Assembly (NCBI GenBank): GCA_035315125.1
Contig: DATFYI010000103.1
Location: 1 to 14,204 of the forward strand
Direction: 5' to 3'
Source of the DNA: DATFYI01 sp035315125
GTDB taxonomy: Bacteria > Chloroflexota > Anaerolineae > Anaerolineales > Anaerolineaceae
DNA length: 14,204 nucleotides
In this document: piece after piece, positions 1 to 6,621 of the stretch
Numbering within the stretch: the stretch's first letter is position 1
How the letters are laid out: each line of letters opens with the position of its first letter
Position numbers and translations under genes: made by a program
Notes under the pieces: generated by a model
What the model was told of the DNA's origin: nothing
Seen by the model: the letters and a program-made list of their open reading frames with translations, nothing else
The model's database searches: none

Positions 1-1443
1 ATCAATTCAAACGTAAACTTTAACTGTGCTACTGACCAATGTAAAGTGTCGATATTGAGCGATTCTGAAATTGAGTTTTGGGCGCTCTCCAGTTTAGGCG
101 ATCAAAGCAAGCATGTCAATGCCACTGTGCGTGTGAGTGGAAAATCTGGAGCATACACAGTCACGGTCACTATTGAAAACCCCCCAATTGCAAATGCAGA
201 TTCCTGTTCATCCATGTGGGGGCTTCCCCAACCCAGAACAACATCCTGGGCTGCCTTACCATATCTACCTCAAGAACTCAATACTTCTCAATCACTGGAT
301 ATTTTGACAGGTAAATTGCTTAGTATAGGCATTGTAAAGGCACCCAACTGCCCCGGTGGTGGCTTATACTCATATGGATCTCCAAATGGGTGCGGGATGG
401 ATTCGGCGCGGATCACGGCCACCCAATGGCAAAATCAATTCGATCCGGTTATCTGGCTTTCTGCCCGCAGCACTGGTATTCCTGCTCGATTAATTAAAAC
501 CTTGATCAAAGAAGAAACCCAATTCTGGCCTGCCACCGGAACGAACACACTCTATGAATTCGGTCTTGGACAACTCAATTATCTTGGTCTGGATACCGCT
601 TTACGTTGGGATCCTGAGTTGTTCAGCCAGGTCTGCAACAGCGCAATCTATAATTGCGCGGGAGGGTATGCCGCTTTACCGCCAGATATTCAATCACAGC
701 TCAAGGGAGCTTTGATGAACCTGGTCAATTCATCCTGTGCAAATTGTCCGGGTGGGATAAACCTTGCCAACGCTCAACAGGCCATCCCCATGCTGGCCCA
801 AACTCTGCGGGCAAATTGCAAACAAACCCAATATATCATCGAAAACCAGTCCTATAGACCGGTTTCCTACGATGATATGTGGCATTACACGCTGGTGTCC
901 TACCACAGCGGTTACCAATGCCTGGCTGATGCTGTCGCAACGACCCAGGAGAACCAGGAAGTGTTTGATTGGCCACACGTCTCTTCACATTTGTTGTGTA
1001 ATGGCGCCAAGGATTATGTCGATAATTTCTGGCAGGACTTAATGGGATTTACTTCGATAGTCTCTGAACAGCAAGTAAGCGAGTCGTTGGAAGTTGCCGT
1101 TATGGCCACCCAAACTCCAATTCCATTGCCCAAGCCATTGATGTCTAAGGCAACGCTGCGGATTCTAGTCTATCTGGATAAAAATAATAATGGTAAGCCT
1201 GAACCGGATGAAATGTTGAATGGATTAACTGCGGAGATTAGCTTTACGGATAGCCCAAGCCTAACCCAGGTAATTTCAAATGGGGTGGCTACGCTTGACC
1301 TCAGCAATCACCAAATTGGTGCACAATTGACGGTCTCCATCAAATCCCTTTTTTATTATTATCAAGCATCTATCCCGGCCAATGGAGAAATTCCGGTCAC
1401 CATCCGCCTGACTCAACCTGTTTTACCTCCTGCGTTACCTTAA
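1..1443 (+). CDS. Cysteine-rich secreted protein with lytic-transglycosylase-like core (5' partial)
   Basis: The reading frame is open from base 1, so the GTG at 46 is probably internal and the true start lies upstream. Residues below count from that GTG. Residues 130-330 resemble a soluble lytic transglycosylase: the segment IKEETQFWP (154-162) fits the ExSxF-type catalytic motif with Glu157 (bases 514-516) as the acid, EFGLGQL (171-177) fits the GxMQ motif, and YHSG near 285 fits the YNxG motif. The core is therefore predicted to cut peptidoglycan glycan strands outside the cell. Twelve cysteines all lie before about residue 330, which suggests disulfides. The C-terminal 100 residues form a beta-rich domain with an EF-hand-like loop DKNNNGKPEPDE (378-389), as in SdrD-B or dockerin-like calcium sites. 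No signal peptide is visible because the N-terminus is missing. The next gene starts 16 bases downstream, so the two are probably cotranscribed. The transglycosylase assignment is moderate; activity is inferred only. Confidence 0.7.
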   Translation: MNSNVNFNCATDQCKVSILSDSEIEFWALSSLGDQSKHVNATVRVSGKSGAYTVTVTIENPPIANADSCSSMWGLPQPRTTSWAALPYLPQELNTSQSLDILTGKLLSIGIVKAPNCPGGGLYSYGSPNGCGMDSARITATQWQNQFDPVIWLSARSTGIPARLIKTLIKEETQFWPATGTNTLYEFGLGQLNYLGLDTALRWDPELFSQVCNSAIYNCAGGYAALPPDIQSQLKGALMNLVNSSCANCPGGINLANAQQAIPMLAQTLRANCKQTQYIIENQSYRPVSYDDMWHYTLVSYHSGYQCLADAVATTQENQEVFDWPHVSSHLLCNGAKDYVDNFWQDLMGFTSIVSEQQVSESLEVAVMATQTPIPLPKPLMSKATLRILVYLDKNNNGKPEPDEMLNGLTAEISFTDSPSLTQVISNGVATLDLSNHQIGAQLTVSIKSLFYYYQASIPANGEIPVTIRLTQPVLPPALP

Positions 1444-1459
1444 AGGAAAGGCAAGTTTT

Positions 1460-4400
1460 ATGTCTGAAGATCCAGATATAACGAAGAATCAAGCAGGTAG
1501 CCCACCGTCCAGCTCGAGCGATAACCAGACAGGTCAGATTTCTGCTGAAACAAGTATTCCAGATCAGAAAACTTTCTCGGATCAATCTGCTGTGCAAGGA
1601 AATATTGAGCCACCGGAATTGTTGAAAGATATTTCAACAATTGAACCGGATAATAAGGCGCCTACGCAGGACCAAACAAAACCGGATTTATTAAACAAGC
1701 TTCCGCAGCAACCGCCCGTTTCTCCTGGTGAACATACCTCTATGGGAGGGCATACTGGAGTGACAAATTGGCTTAGTCAGCGGCGCGCCCAATCAAAAGG
1801 CACGCCCGCGATGGGTGGGCATACCGGCGTAACAGGTTGGCTTCGTCATCTGCAAGCCAAAACAAAAAGCACATCCGCATCGGAAACCAGTTCGAGTCAG
1901 GAGGCTGGAACCTCTGATTGGGTACACGGTCAACGCACCCAACCCGACCTGACTGCTTCTTCCGAAATAGAGCCATCCCAAAATGTTACCCCTGGTCAGC
2001 CCAATCAGAAGCCTGTAGCTATACCGGCCGAAGAAACATCCGATTTGTTAAAGAATTTAGCACCCAGCCCGGCCGAAACAACAACACCAGAAATACAGAC
2101 ATCAGGGGTATCAGCGCTAAAAATGTCAAAATTGGAGGAGTCTGACACGGGGGAAGCACTTTTCTCTGATTTTCGTCAGTCTTTAGTTGAAGAGGAGAAA
2201 ACAGATAGAGCTGAACGAACTAGAAAACTGAAAATGCCTGGTTTTATTCGAAGATTGAATAGTGCGCTCACTCGCAAGACCGGTAATTCAGACGAAAGCC
2301 TTATTTCCCCAACCGACGATGCAACAACTGCTGCTGAAACTTTGCCAGCTGAATACTTATCCGATATCGATAAATCATCTAATCCCATCGAAGTTGAATT
2401 TGAGATGCCCCAGTGGGCTATTTCTGATGAGCAGGGCAATTCACAAAAGAATGTTAGCGAGTCGCTTGCGGCCATTATAGATTCTGGTAAAACTGCTGAA
2501 CTTAGCAGTAGAGACCTGGATAAATTACGGGAAGAACCGGATGCGCATAGCCTTTCTGCGTTGGCTGGAAATAATTTAGAGGCGCCAGTGACTGGTGGAA
2601 GAGAACCACTTGAGGACGACTATTCGTTGGCTGAGAACCAGGTTATAAAAACAGAGTCTGAACAAGCCTTTGTTGAAAACAAACCACCTCAGGAAGAAGA
2701 TGCTGGCACTGAAACAGTTAGCATCGTTGGAGCCGGTCATGCAGTACAAGCTCAAAATCTCACACCTGAAGAAAGCTTATTGGGCGGTTTGGAACCAGCC
2801 CCTTTTGAATCAGGTCAATTTTCAAAACCGTCTGAACAGGTCTCCGTAGAAGATCAAGCTGAACAGAAGGCCTCTAAACCTGGACAAAGCCAATCTCTAT
2901 GGCGTCGCGTGACCAATATTCTAAAGCGTCCAGCGAAATCGGGGGGAGATCAACAGGCGGAGGGCATACCTGAGCGGCAAATACTTGACCGTCTGAATAC
3001 AGCTTTGCCGGATAGCCTTACGATCTCTGTACCTGAGCTTGATCAAATTCAACCTCAAGCTGGTATCGAAGTACAGACAAACAAACCAAATATTATTCCA
3101 GAAGTTCCGGCGGTTGAGACTCGGCTCACAGAAATTCCCACGACGCCGGTGCCCGATCAGATCAGCGAGACTCAGGCGGCTGAAGAAGAAGACCAAACTA
3201 TTTGGAGCGCCTACGAAGACACACCATCTAACGATCAAGTTCGGTCCGCAGAGCCTTCTCCGTTTATTGATGGAAGTCTAACCCAACTGACCCTGGGAGT
3301 TGAGCCAGTTGAGCCAGCTACGCAAACACCTGCATTTAATTCTGATGAACCTGACATTTCAGCTTCTGAAATAAATGCAGCTATCGATCAATCGCAGGAA
3401 GCGATTTCTCCATTTTTAACCAAGGATTCGCCCTGGTTGGGTGAGTTACGTGATGCCATTGATACGGATGATGATCTTTCAACGCCATCTTCTGCACCAG
3501 AAGTAGAGACTCCCCCTGAAAAATCTGATATTTGGGAGAGGCTTTTAGTAGAGGAAGAACGCAGCGAACAAGCACTACAAACAAAGCAAGCTGCTGAAAA
3601 TACAATACCTAAAAAGGCATCAGCATTTTTGGAAATTCCAGGCGAAGAAAGTGTTTCTGAAGTGCCTGAGAATATACAGGCACCAGAATACAACTTGGGA
3701 CCGACTTTGGATCAAACGCCCTCAGGTCTAGAAACTGCATTAATATCCGATCAAGAGGTTGATGATTTACTGGGTCCATTCAGGTCACAAAATGAGCAAG
3801 ATGAATCGGGTGGCTGGATTGAGGAAAAAACACGACCACAATCCGATCGGGCGGGTCTGCCTGAGCCTTCTTCAGAAGCCATTCAAGATTTGAACGAATC
3901 AACCCGTTTGTACGACAGCATTTTTGAAGACCAAAAACAACAAGCGATGCGGTCCATGCTGTTGGGTGAAGAGGCTGAACAAGAAGGGACGTCCACCATT
4001 GGCCCGATGCCGGATTTCACCGAAGAAGGAATGGAAAAGTCAAAATCCTGGTGGGCCCGGCGTACCCGTCTCCAGATCGGTATGATCATTCTGGCAGGTC
4101 TTGTATTGGTTGCGCTGGTCGGTATAGGGGCAGTCTATGTTATGCATAGAATATCGCCCCAGGTGGCCACACCTCAACCAGTCGTATCGGTGCAGCAGTC
4201 AGAGCCGAATGGAATTTATCCGATTGGCATTGAGCTAACCGGTGGTTGGATCTTCAGCTTAAATAGCAGTACGTTAGTTCAAGGACTTTGGGTCCCAAAA
4301 AGTGCAGAATGGTTGAATGGTACCCAGGTTCGTAGGGTAGTTGCGCTGCCCTGGAGCAGGCAAACTGAGGCAGTGATTCGTTCTTTTCAATTAGGGGATG

Positions 4401-4576
4401 AAATCCGTCTGTTTTTTAGCAACAAGCAAACATTTCTATATAAAGTGAGCGAAATTAAACAGGTCCCGGTGGGCGATGTGAGCGTACTTTCAGATACACA
4501 ACCCTCTCTTGCGGTGATCCTGTACCAGACAGGCTCTAATCAGCGCTGGGTCGTGATTGCTGCCCAAGAACCTTGA
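1460..4576 (+). CDS. Giant disordered membrane protein with degenerate sortase-like C-terminal domain
   Basis: This 1038-residue protein starts at ATG 1460 behind AAAGGAAAGG. Residues 1-870 are Ser/Glu/Pro/Gln-rich, without Cys, and look intrinsically disordered. They contain a tandem 23-residue repeat (95-140), a twice-used LVEEE motif (242 and 696), and basic amphipathic patches near 265-280 and 480-495. A single membrane helix spans about 873-895. It is preceded by KSK and RRTR (860-870), so the positive-inside rule places the long N-terminal part in the cytoplasm. Residues 917-1038 outside the membrane resemble a sortase beta-barrel: VALPWSRQTEAVIRSFQLGDEI matches the region that usually carries the catalytic His, and LAVILYQTGSNQRWVVIAA matches the TLxTC...R strand. 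Leu/Tyr (1021-1022) stand where the catalytic Cys is expected, no His lies at the usual place, and Arg1029 is kept. A scaffold or binding role is therefore more likely than transpeptidation. The family is not one I can name; the fold match is by eye. Confidence 0.75.
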   Translation: MSEDPDITKNQAGSPPSSSSDNQTGQISAETSIPDQKTFSDQSAVQGNIEPPELLKDISTIEPDNKAPTQDQTKPDLLNKLPQQPPVSPGEHTSMGGHTGVTNWLSQRRAQSKGTPAMGGHTGVTGWLRHLQAKTKSTSASETSSSQEAGTSDWVHGQRTQPDLTASSEIEPSQNVTPGQPNQKPVAIPAEETSDLLKNLAPSPAETTTPEIQTSGVSALKMSKLEESDTGEALFSDFRQSLVEEEKTDRAERTRKLKMPGFIRRLNSALTRKTGNSDESLISPTDDATTAAETLPAEYLSDIDKSSNPIEVEFEMPQWAISDEQGNSQKNVSESLAAIIDSGKTAELSSRDLDKLREEPDAHSLSALAGNNLEAPVTGGREPLEDDYSLAENQVIKTESEQAFVENKPPQEEDAGTETVSIVGAGHAVQAQNLTPEESLLGGLEPAPFESGQFSKPSEQVSVEDQAEQKASKPGQSQSLWRRVTNILKRPAKSGGDQQAEGIPERQILDRLNTALPDSLTISVPELDQIQPQAGIEVQTNKPNIIPEVPAVETRLTEIPTTPVPDQISETQAAEEEDQTIWSAYEDTPSNDQVRSAEPSPFIDGSLTQLTLGVEPVEPATQTPAFNSDEPDISASEINAAIDQSQEAISPFLTKDSPWLGELRDAIDTDDDLSTPSSAPEVETPPEKSDIWERLLVEEERSEQALQTKQAAENTIPKKASAFLEIPGEESVSEVPENIQAPEYNLGPTLDQTPSGLETALISDQEVDDLLGPFRSQNEQDESGGWIEEKTRPQSDRAGLPEPSSEAIQDLNESTRLYDSIFEDQKQQAMRSMLLGEEAEQEGTSTIGPMPDFTEEGMEKSKSWWARRTRLQIGMIILAGLVLVALVGIGAVYVMHRISPQVATPQPVVSVQQSEPNGIYPIGIELTGGWIFSLNSSTLVQGLWVPKSAEWLNGTQVRRVVALPWSRQTEAVIRSFQLGDEIRLFFSNKQTFLYKVSEIKQVPVGDVSVLSDTQPSLAVILYQTGSNQRWVVIAAQEP
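1742..1879 (+). repeat. Tandem 2 x 69-bp coding repeat (23-residue units)
   Basis: Two adjacent units encode residues 95-117 and 118-140 of the giant membrane protein. Both begin MGGHTGVT-x-WL and share about 14 of 23 residues. Within the conserved 11 codons the DNA differs at four synonymous third positions (gga/ggt, act/acc, gga/ggc, gtg/gta) and at one residue (Asn/Gly), so the peptide has been kept while the DNA drifted. A weaker third copy with Trp154 (GTSDWVHGQR) follows. Confidence 0.8.
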
Positions 4577-4642
4577 TCAGACTGTTTACCATTATTGTCA
4601 ACTAAGTTTCTGTAGATTATATAAAAACAAGCTGTTAATGAG

Positions 4643-4675
4643 AAAAGGTCTGCCCTAAAGCAGACCTTTTTATTA
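4643..4675 (+). terminator. Rho-independent terminator after the envelope gene pair
   Basis: A perfect 11-bp stem (AAAAGGTCTGC / GCAGACCTTTT) with a 6-base loop CCTAAA is followed by TATTAT. It lies 66 bases after the stop of the giant membrane protein gene and just outside the end of the convergent lipoprotein gene. The A-rich left arm gives U residues on the other strand too, so it may serve both genes. Confidence 0.9.
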
Positions 4676-4689
4676 TCAAACCATATCAA

Positions 4690-5424
4690 TTATTGTGAAA
4701 CATTGAACGCCAAATAAACCTCTTTGGGAACTTCCAAACCACTCTGATTGAAGACAGCCCAATACGTGATGTACTTCCCTGGTTTTGAAGGCGCTTCTAA
4801 AGGCAGGTCAAATTCAATCTTTTCGCCGGGATTAACAGCTTTATCGAAGTTAACTCTGGTTACTCCACCCATCTGAGCTCCCCCAATCCATCTGAAGGTA
4901 TAGCTTTTGGTCCAGGTAAACGATCCATTATTCTTTATGCCCCAGGCCATATAGAATTGCTCATTTGGAGTAAATGTGACGCCATCTGATTGATTCTGAT
5001 ATTGCCATAAAGCAGCATCCCCAACTGATTGGCCGGATGAAGATGAGGTAGGTGTTTGATAAGATGGGGCGGATAAGTCGAGCGTTGGGATACCGCCAAA
5101 ATTGGATGCCGTTGTTGGTTGTTCAGAGGATGAAGGCGCGGTTAAAGTGGTTTGATCGGAAGTTGAAGGACCAGCCAGTGTTGGAAAAGCTGGGGGGGTC
5201 GGTGTATCAGTCATTTGACCTGTTACAGACGTGGGTTCCACCGTATCTGTTGGAGAAGGAACCAAGGCGGCGGCGCGGGTTAGCTGATAGACAACTGTTG
5301 CAGCAGCTTCCGTATAAATTGCATTCGGCTCGGTAGTTGGGGTGGCTGGCGCCGCAGGTGTGCATGCAGATAAGATTATGATTGGAGCCAACAAAAAAAC
5401 ATTTAACCAGGCTGATTTTTTCAT
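4690..5424 (-). CDS. Lipoprotein with NBR1-type Ig-like domain
   Basis: This 244-residue exported lipoprotein has a Lys-Lys start, a hydrophobic stretch and the lipobox LSAC with Cys21. It should be lipid-anchored on the outer face of the membrane. Residues 22-140 form a Thr/Pro/Ser-rich linker, with a short NAIYTEAAATVVYQLTRAA segment like those found in many Chloroflexota lipoproteins. Residues about 147-244 match the NBR1 Ig-like domain, with the hallmark FYMAWGIKNNGSFTW, a later GAQMGG, NPGEKIEFDLPLEAPSKPG and a terminal YITYWAVFNQSG strand. That domain is a beta-sandwich thought to bind proteins or carbohydrate; the ligand here is unknown. The ATG at 5424 was preferred over ATG 5433 because GAGG at 5434-5437 sits 9 bases before it and directly abuts the other. 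The gene stands alone, convergent with the envelope pair. Confidence 0.85.
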   Translation of the reverse strand: MKKSAWLNVFLLAPIIILSACTPAAPATPTTEPNAIYTEAAATVVYQLTRAAALVPSPTDTVEPTSVTGQMTDTPTPPAFPTLAGPSTSDQTTLTAPSSSEQPTTASNFGGIPTLDLSAPSYQTPTSSSSGQSVGDAALWQYQNQSDGVTFTPNEQFYMAWGIKNNGSFTWTKSYTFRWIGGAQMGGVTRVNFDKAVNPGEKIEFDLPLEAPSKPGKYITYWAVFNQSGLEVPKEVYLAFNVSQ

Positions 5425-5433
5425 ATCAGACAT

Positions 5434-5437
5434 CCTC
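5434..5437 (-). promoter_or_regulatory. Shine-Dalgarno GAGG choosing the lipoprotein start
   Basis: GAGG lies 9 bases before ATG 5424 but has zero spacing to the in-frame ATG at 5433, so the downstream start is favoured. The change removes only three residues before the Lys-Lys of the signal peptide. Confidence 0.6.
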
Positions 5438-5485
5438 GGTTTCTAAGATTGTTCATCTTTGCTGAGCGTACTTACTAATTAGCTT

Positions 5486-5520
5486 GTTGAATTCTCAACT
5501 TAACCAGTTGAATTGTCAAG
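5486..5520 (-). promoter_or_regulatory. Promoter of the lipoprotein gene overlapping a tandem palindromic operator
   Basis: On the minus strand a perfect -35 TTGACA (5514-5519) is followed, after exactly 17 bases, by GAGAAT (5491-5496), a 4/6 match to the -10. Both boxes lie inside two related 14-base elements, CTTGACAATTCAAC (5507-5520) and GTTGAGAATTCAAC (5486-5499). Each is close to palindromic (GTTGA-N4-TCAAC), and they are spaced 21 bp apart, two helical turns. This geometry suits a dimeric repressor bound on one face of the DNA. The regulator is not identified. Confidence 0.5.
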
Positions 5521-5576
5521 GGTAATTGAGAAAAGCTTGTGAATTATAACTCAAATTTTAAACAGATAGTCTGGTT

Positions 5577-5585
5577 TGCTATAAA
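5577..5585 (+). promoter_or_regulatory. Candidate extended -10 promoter for the aldolase-amidohydrolase pair
   Basis: TGCTATAAA is an extended -10 element (TGn plus TATAAA, 5/6). The -35 region 17 bases upstream is TTTAAA, a poor match, which is usual when TGn is present. It would give a leader of roughly 170 bases before ATG 5767. Confidence 0.4.
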
Positions 5586-5751
5586 ATGATTGAATGTGTA
5601 CTGCCAATAGTCGCGTTAATTCTAACTTTAACCTAGCCAGAGAATCATGATTTAGTGCTATTGGGCACCATCATCCGTTTTAAGAAAGAAATGAGTGGTA
5701 AAATCTTTGAAATAAGGGGAATGGACAAACACTCATATGAATAACCAGCAT

Positions 5752-5757
5752 GGAGAG
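5752..5757 (+). promoter_or_regulatory. Shine-Dalgarno GGAGAG choosing the aldolase-like start
   Basis: GGAGAG lies 9 bases before ATG 5767. The upstream in-frame ATG at 5737 has only a distant AGGGGA (about 17 bases). The shorter product is 274 residues, the length I recall for E. coli RhaD, which supports this choice. Confidence 0.6.
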
Positions 5758-5766
5758 AACAACACT

Positions 5767-6591
5767 ATGGGCAATGATAAGGTAGACCCTCAATTGGAAC
5801 AGGTTATAGAAGATGTGGGGGAAGCTGGCTGTCGTTTAGCAGAATTGAACGCCTGTGAAGGCACTTCTGGAACTATTTCAGTTTTTTTGGGATATACAGT
5901 AAATCCAGGTAATCTATTTACCCAAGAAGAATTTGTCCAACTGGCTGACCCAGCTCCTGATCTGGTTAATGGCTCGATCCTGTTAAGTGGTTTTGGTCGA
6001 AGATTACGGGATATACAAAAACACCCAGAGCAAAACCTGGGTCTTGTCAAAATACAAGAGGACGGGCGGACGGGAATTCTATACACTTCACCGGCGAGGG
6101 CTTTTTCTCGATTAAGTGGGGATTTCAGTTCGTATGTCTCGATCCATCAAAGCCAGATGCAAGGAAACGAAACTAAATACCACGCCATAGTGCAGGTCAG
6201 ACCGCATTATATAACTTATCTGAGTGATATCCCGAAATACCAGGATCAAAATTATCTAAACAAACACCTTCTACGCTGGCATACAGATTTGGCCTTTGAT
6301 TTTGCCGATGGTATTGGTGTGTTGCCATTTCTGGTGCTGGGTTCGCATGGCTTAATAAAATCCAGCATAAAATTATTCCAATATCATCGTCTGGTGATCT
6401 GGTCAAAACACGGTGTCATCGCTCGAGATCCAAATTCGGTCTTGAATGCTGTTGACCTGATCGAAGCCATTGAATCTGGCGCACATTATGAATATCTAAA
6501 CTTAATCAACCATGAACTGGCAGATGGATTGACGAATGAAGAGATCAAAGCCAGCATTGATGCAAAAGGCATTCACCATTCCATTTATTAA
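5767..6591 (+). CDS. Class II aldolase/RhaD-like protein with degenerate active site
   Basis: This 274-residue protein has the class II aldolase/adducin fold: LAELNACEGTSGTISV near the N-terminus (usual form LxxxGxxxGTSGNxSv) and WSKHGVIARD (213-222) before the helical C-terminus. The length and residue spacing fit L-rhamnulose-1-phosphate aldolase (RhaD), which cleaves its sugar phosphate to dihydroxyacetone phosphate and L-lactaldehyde with Zn2+. Aligned by eye, the catalytic Glu is Asp119 (SGD instead of SSE), and the HxH zinc pair is Gln143-x-Arg145 (AIVQVRPHYITYLS). Only the third ligand, His215, is kept. A His at 147 might partly substitute. Normal aldolase chemistry therefore looks unlikely; a new activity or a non-catalytic role is possible. 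ATG 5767 is used instead of 5737 (see the Shine-Dalgarno entry). The amidohydrolase gene follows after 30 bases, apparently in one operon. Confidence 0.8.
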   Translation: MGNDKVDPQLEQVIEDVGEAGCRLAELNACEGTSGTISVFLGYTVNPGNLFTQEEFVQLADPAPDLVNGSILLSGFGRRLRDIQKHPEQNLGLVKIQEDGRTGILYTSPARAFSRLSGDFSSYVSIHQSQMQGNETKYHAIVQVRPHYITYLSDIPKYQDQNYLNKHLLRWHTDLAFDFADGIGVLPFLVLGSHGLIKSSIKLFQYHRLVIWSKHGVIARDPNSVLNAVDLIEAIESGAHYEYLNLINHELADGLTNEEIKASIDAKGIHHSIY

Positions 6592-6621
6592 AAATCTCAA
6601 TATACATCGAGGAGAGACCCA

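Larger units (their letters stand above)
5425..5766. other. Divergent intergenic region
   Basis: This AT-rich stretch separates the lipoprotein gene from the aldolase-like gene. It holds the minus-strand promoter with its paired palindromes (5486-5520), a plus-strand extended -10 (5577-5585), a possible leader helix (5602-5610 with 5658-5667) and the Shine-Dalgarno site at 5752-5757. No RNA gene or further protein gene was recognised. Confidence 0.6.

Noticed and set aside
46..48. GTG start for the first gene
   Set aside because: The frame is open back to base 1 with plausible protein (including two Cys) and there is no ribosome site before the GTG, so the gene is truncated by the window edge.
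2921..3238. Minus-strand open frames inside the giant membrane protein gene
   Set aside because: They are basic, low-similarity shadows of the low-complexity coding frame, with no ribosome site or recognisable domain.
5721..5744. Seven-codon upstream ORF (MDKHSYE) before the aldolase-like gene
   Set aside because: The purine-rich AAGGGGA is only one base from the ATG, so initiation is doubtful and nothing else supports a leader peptide.
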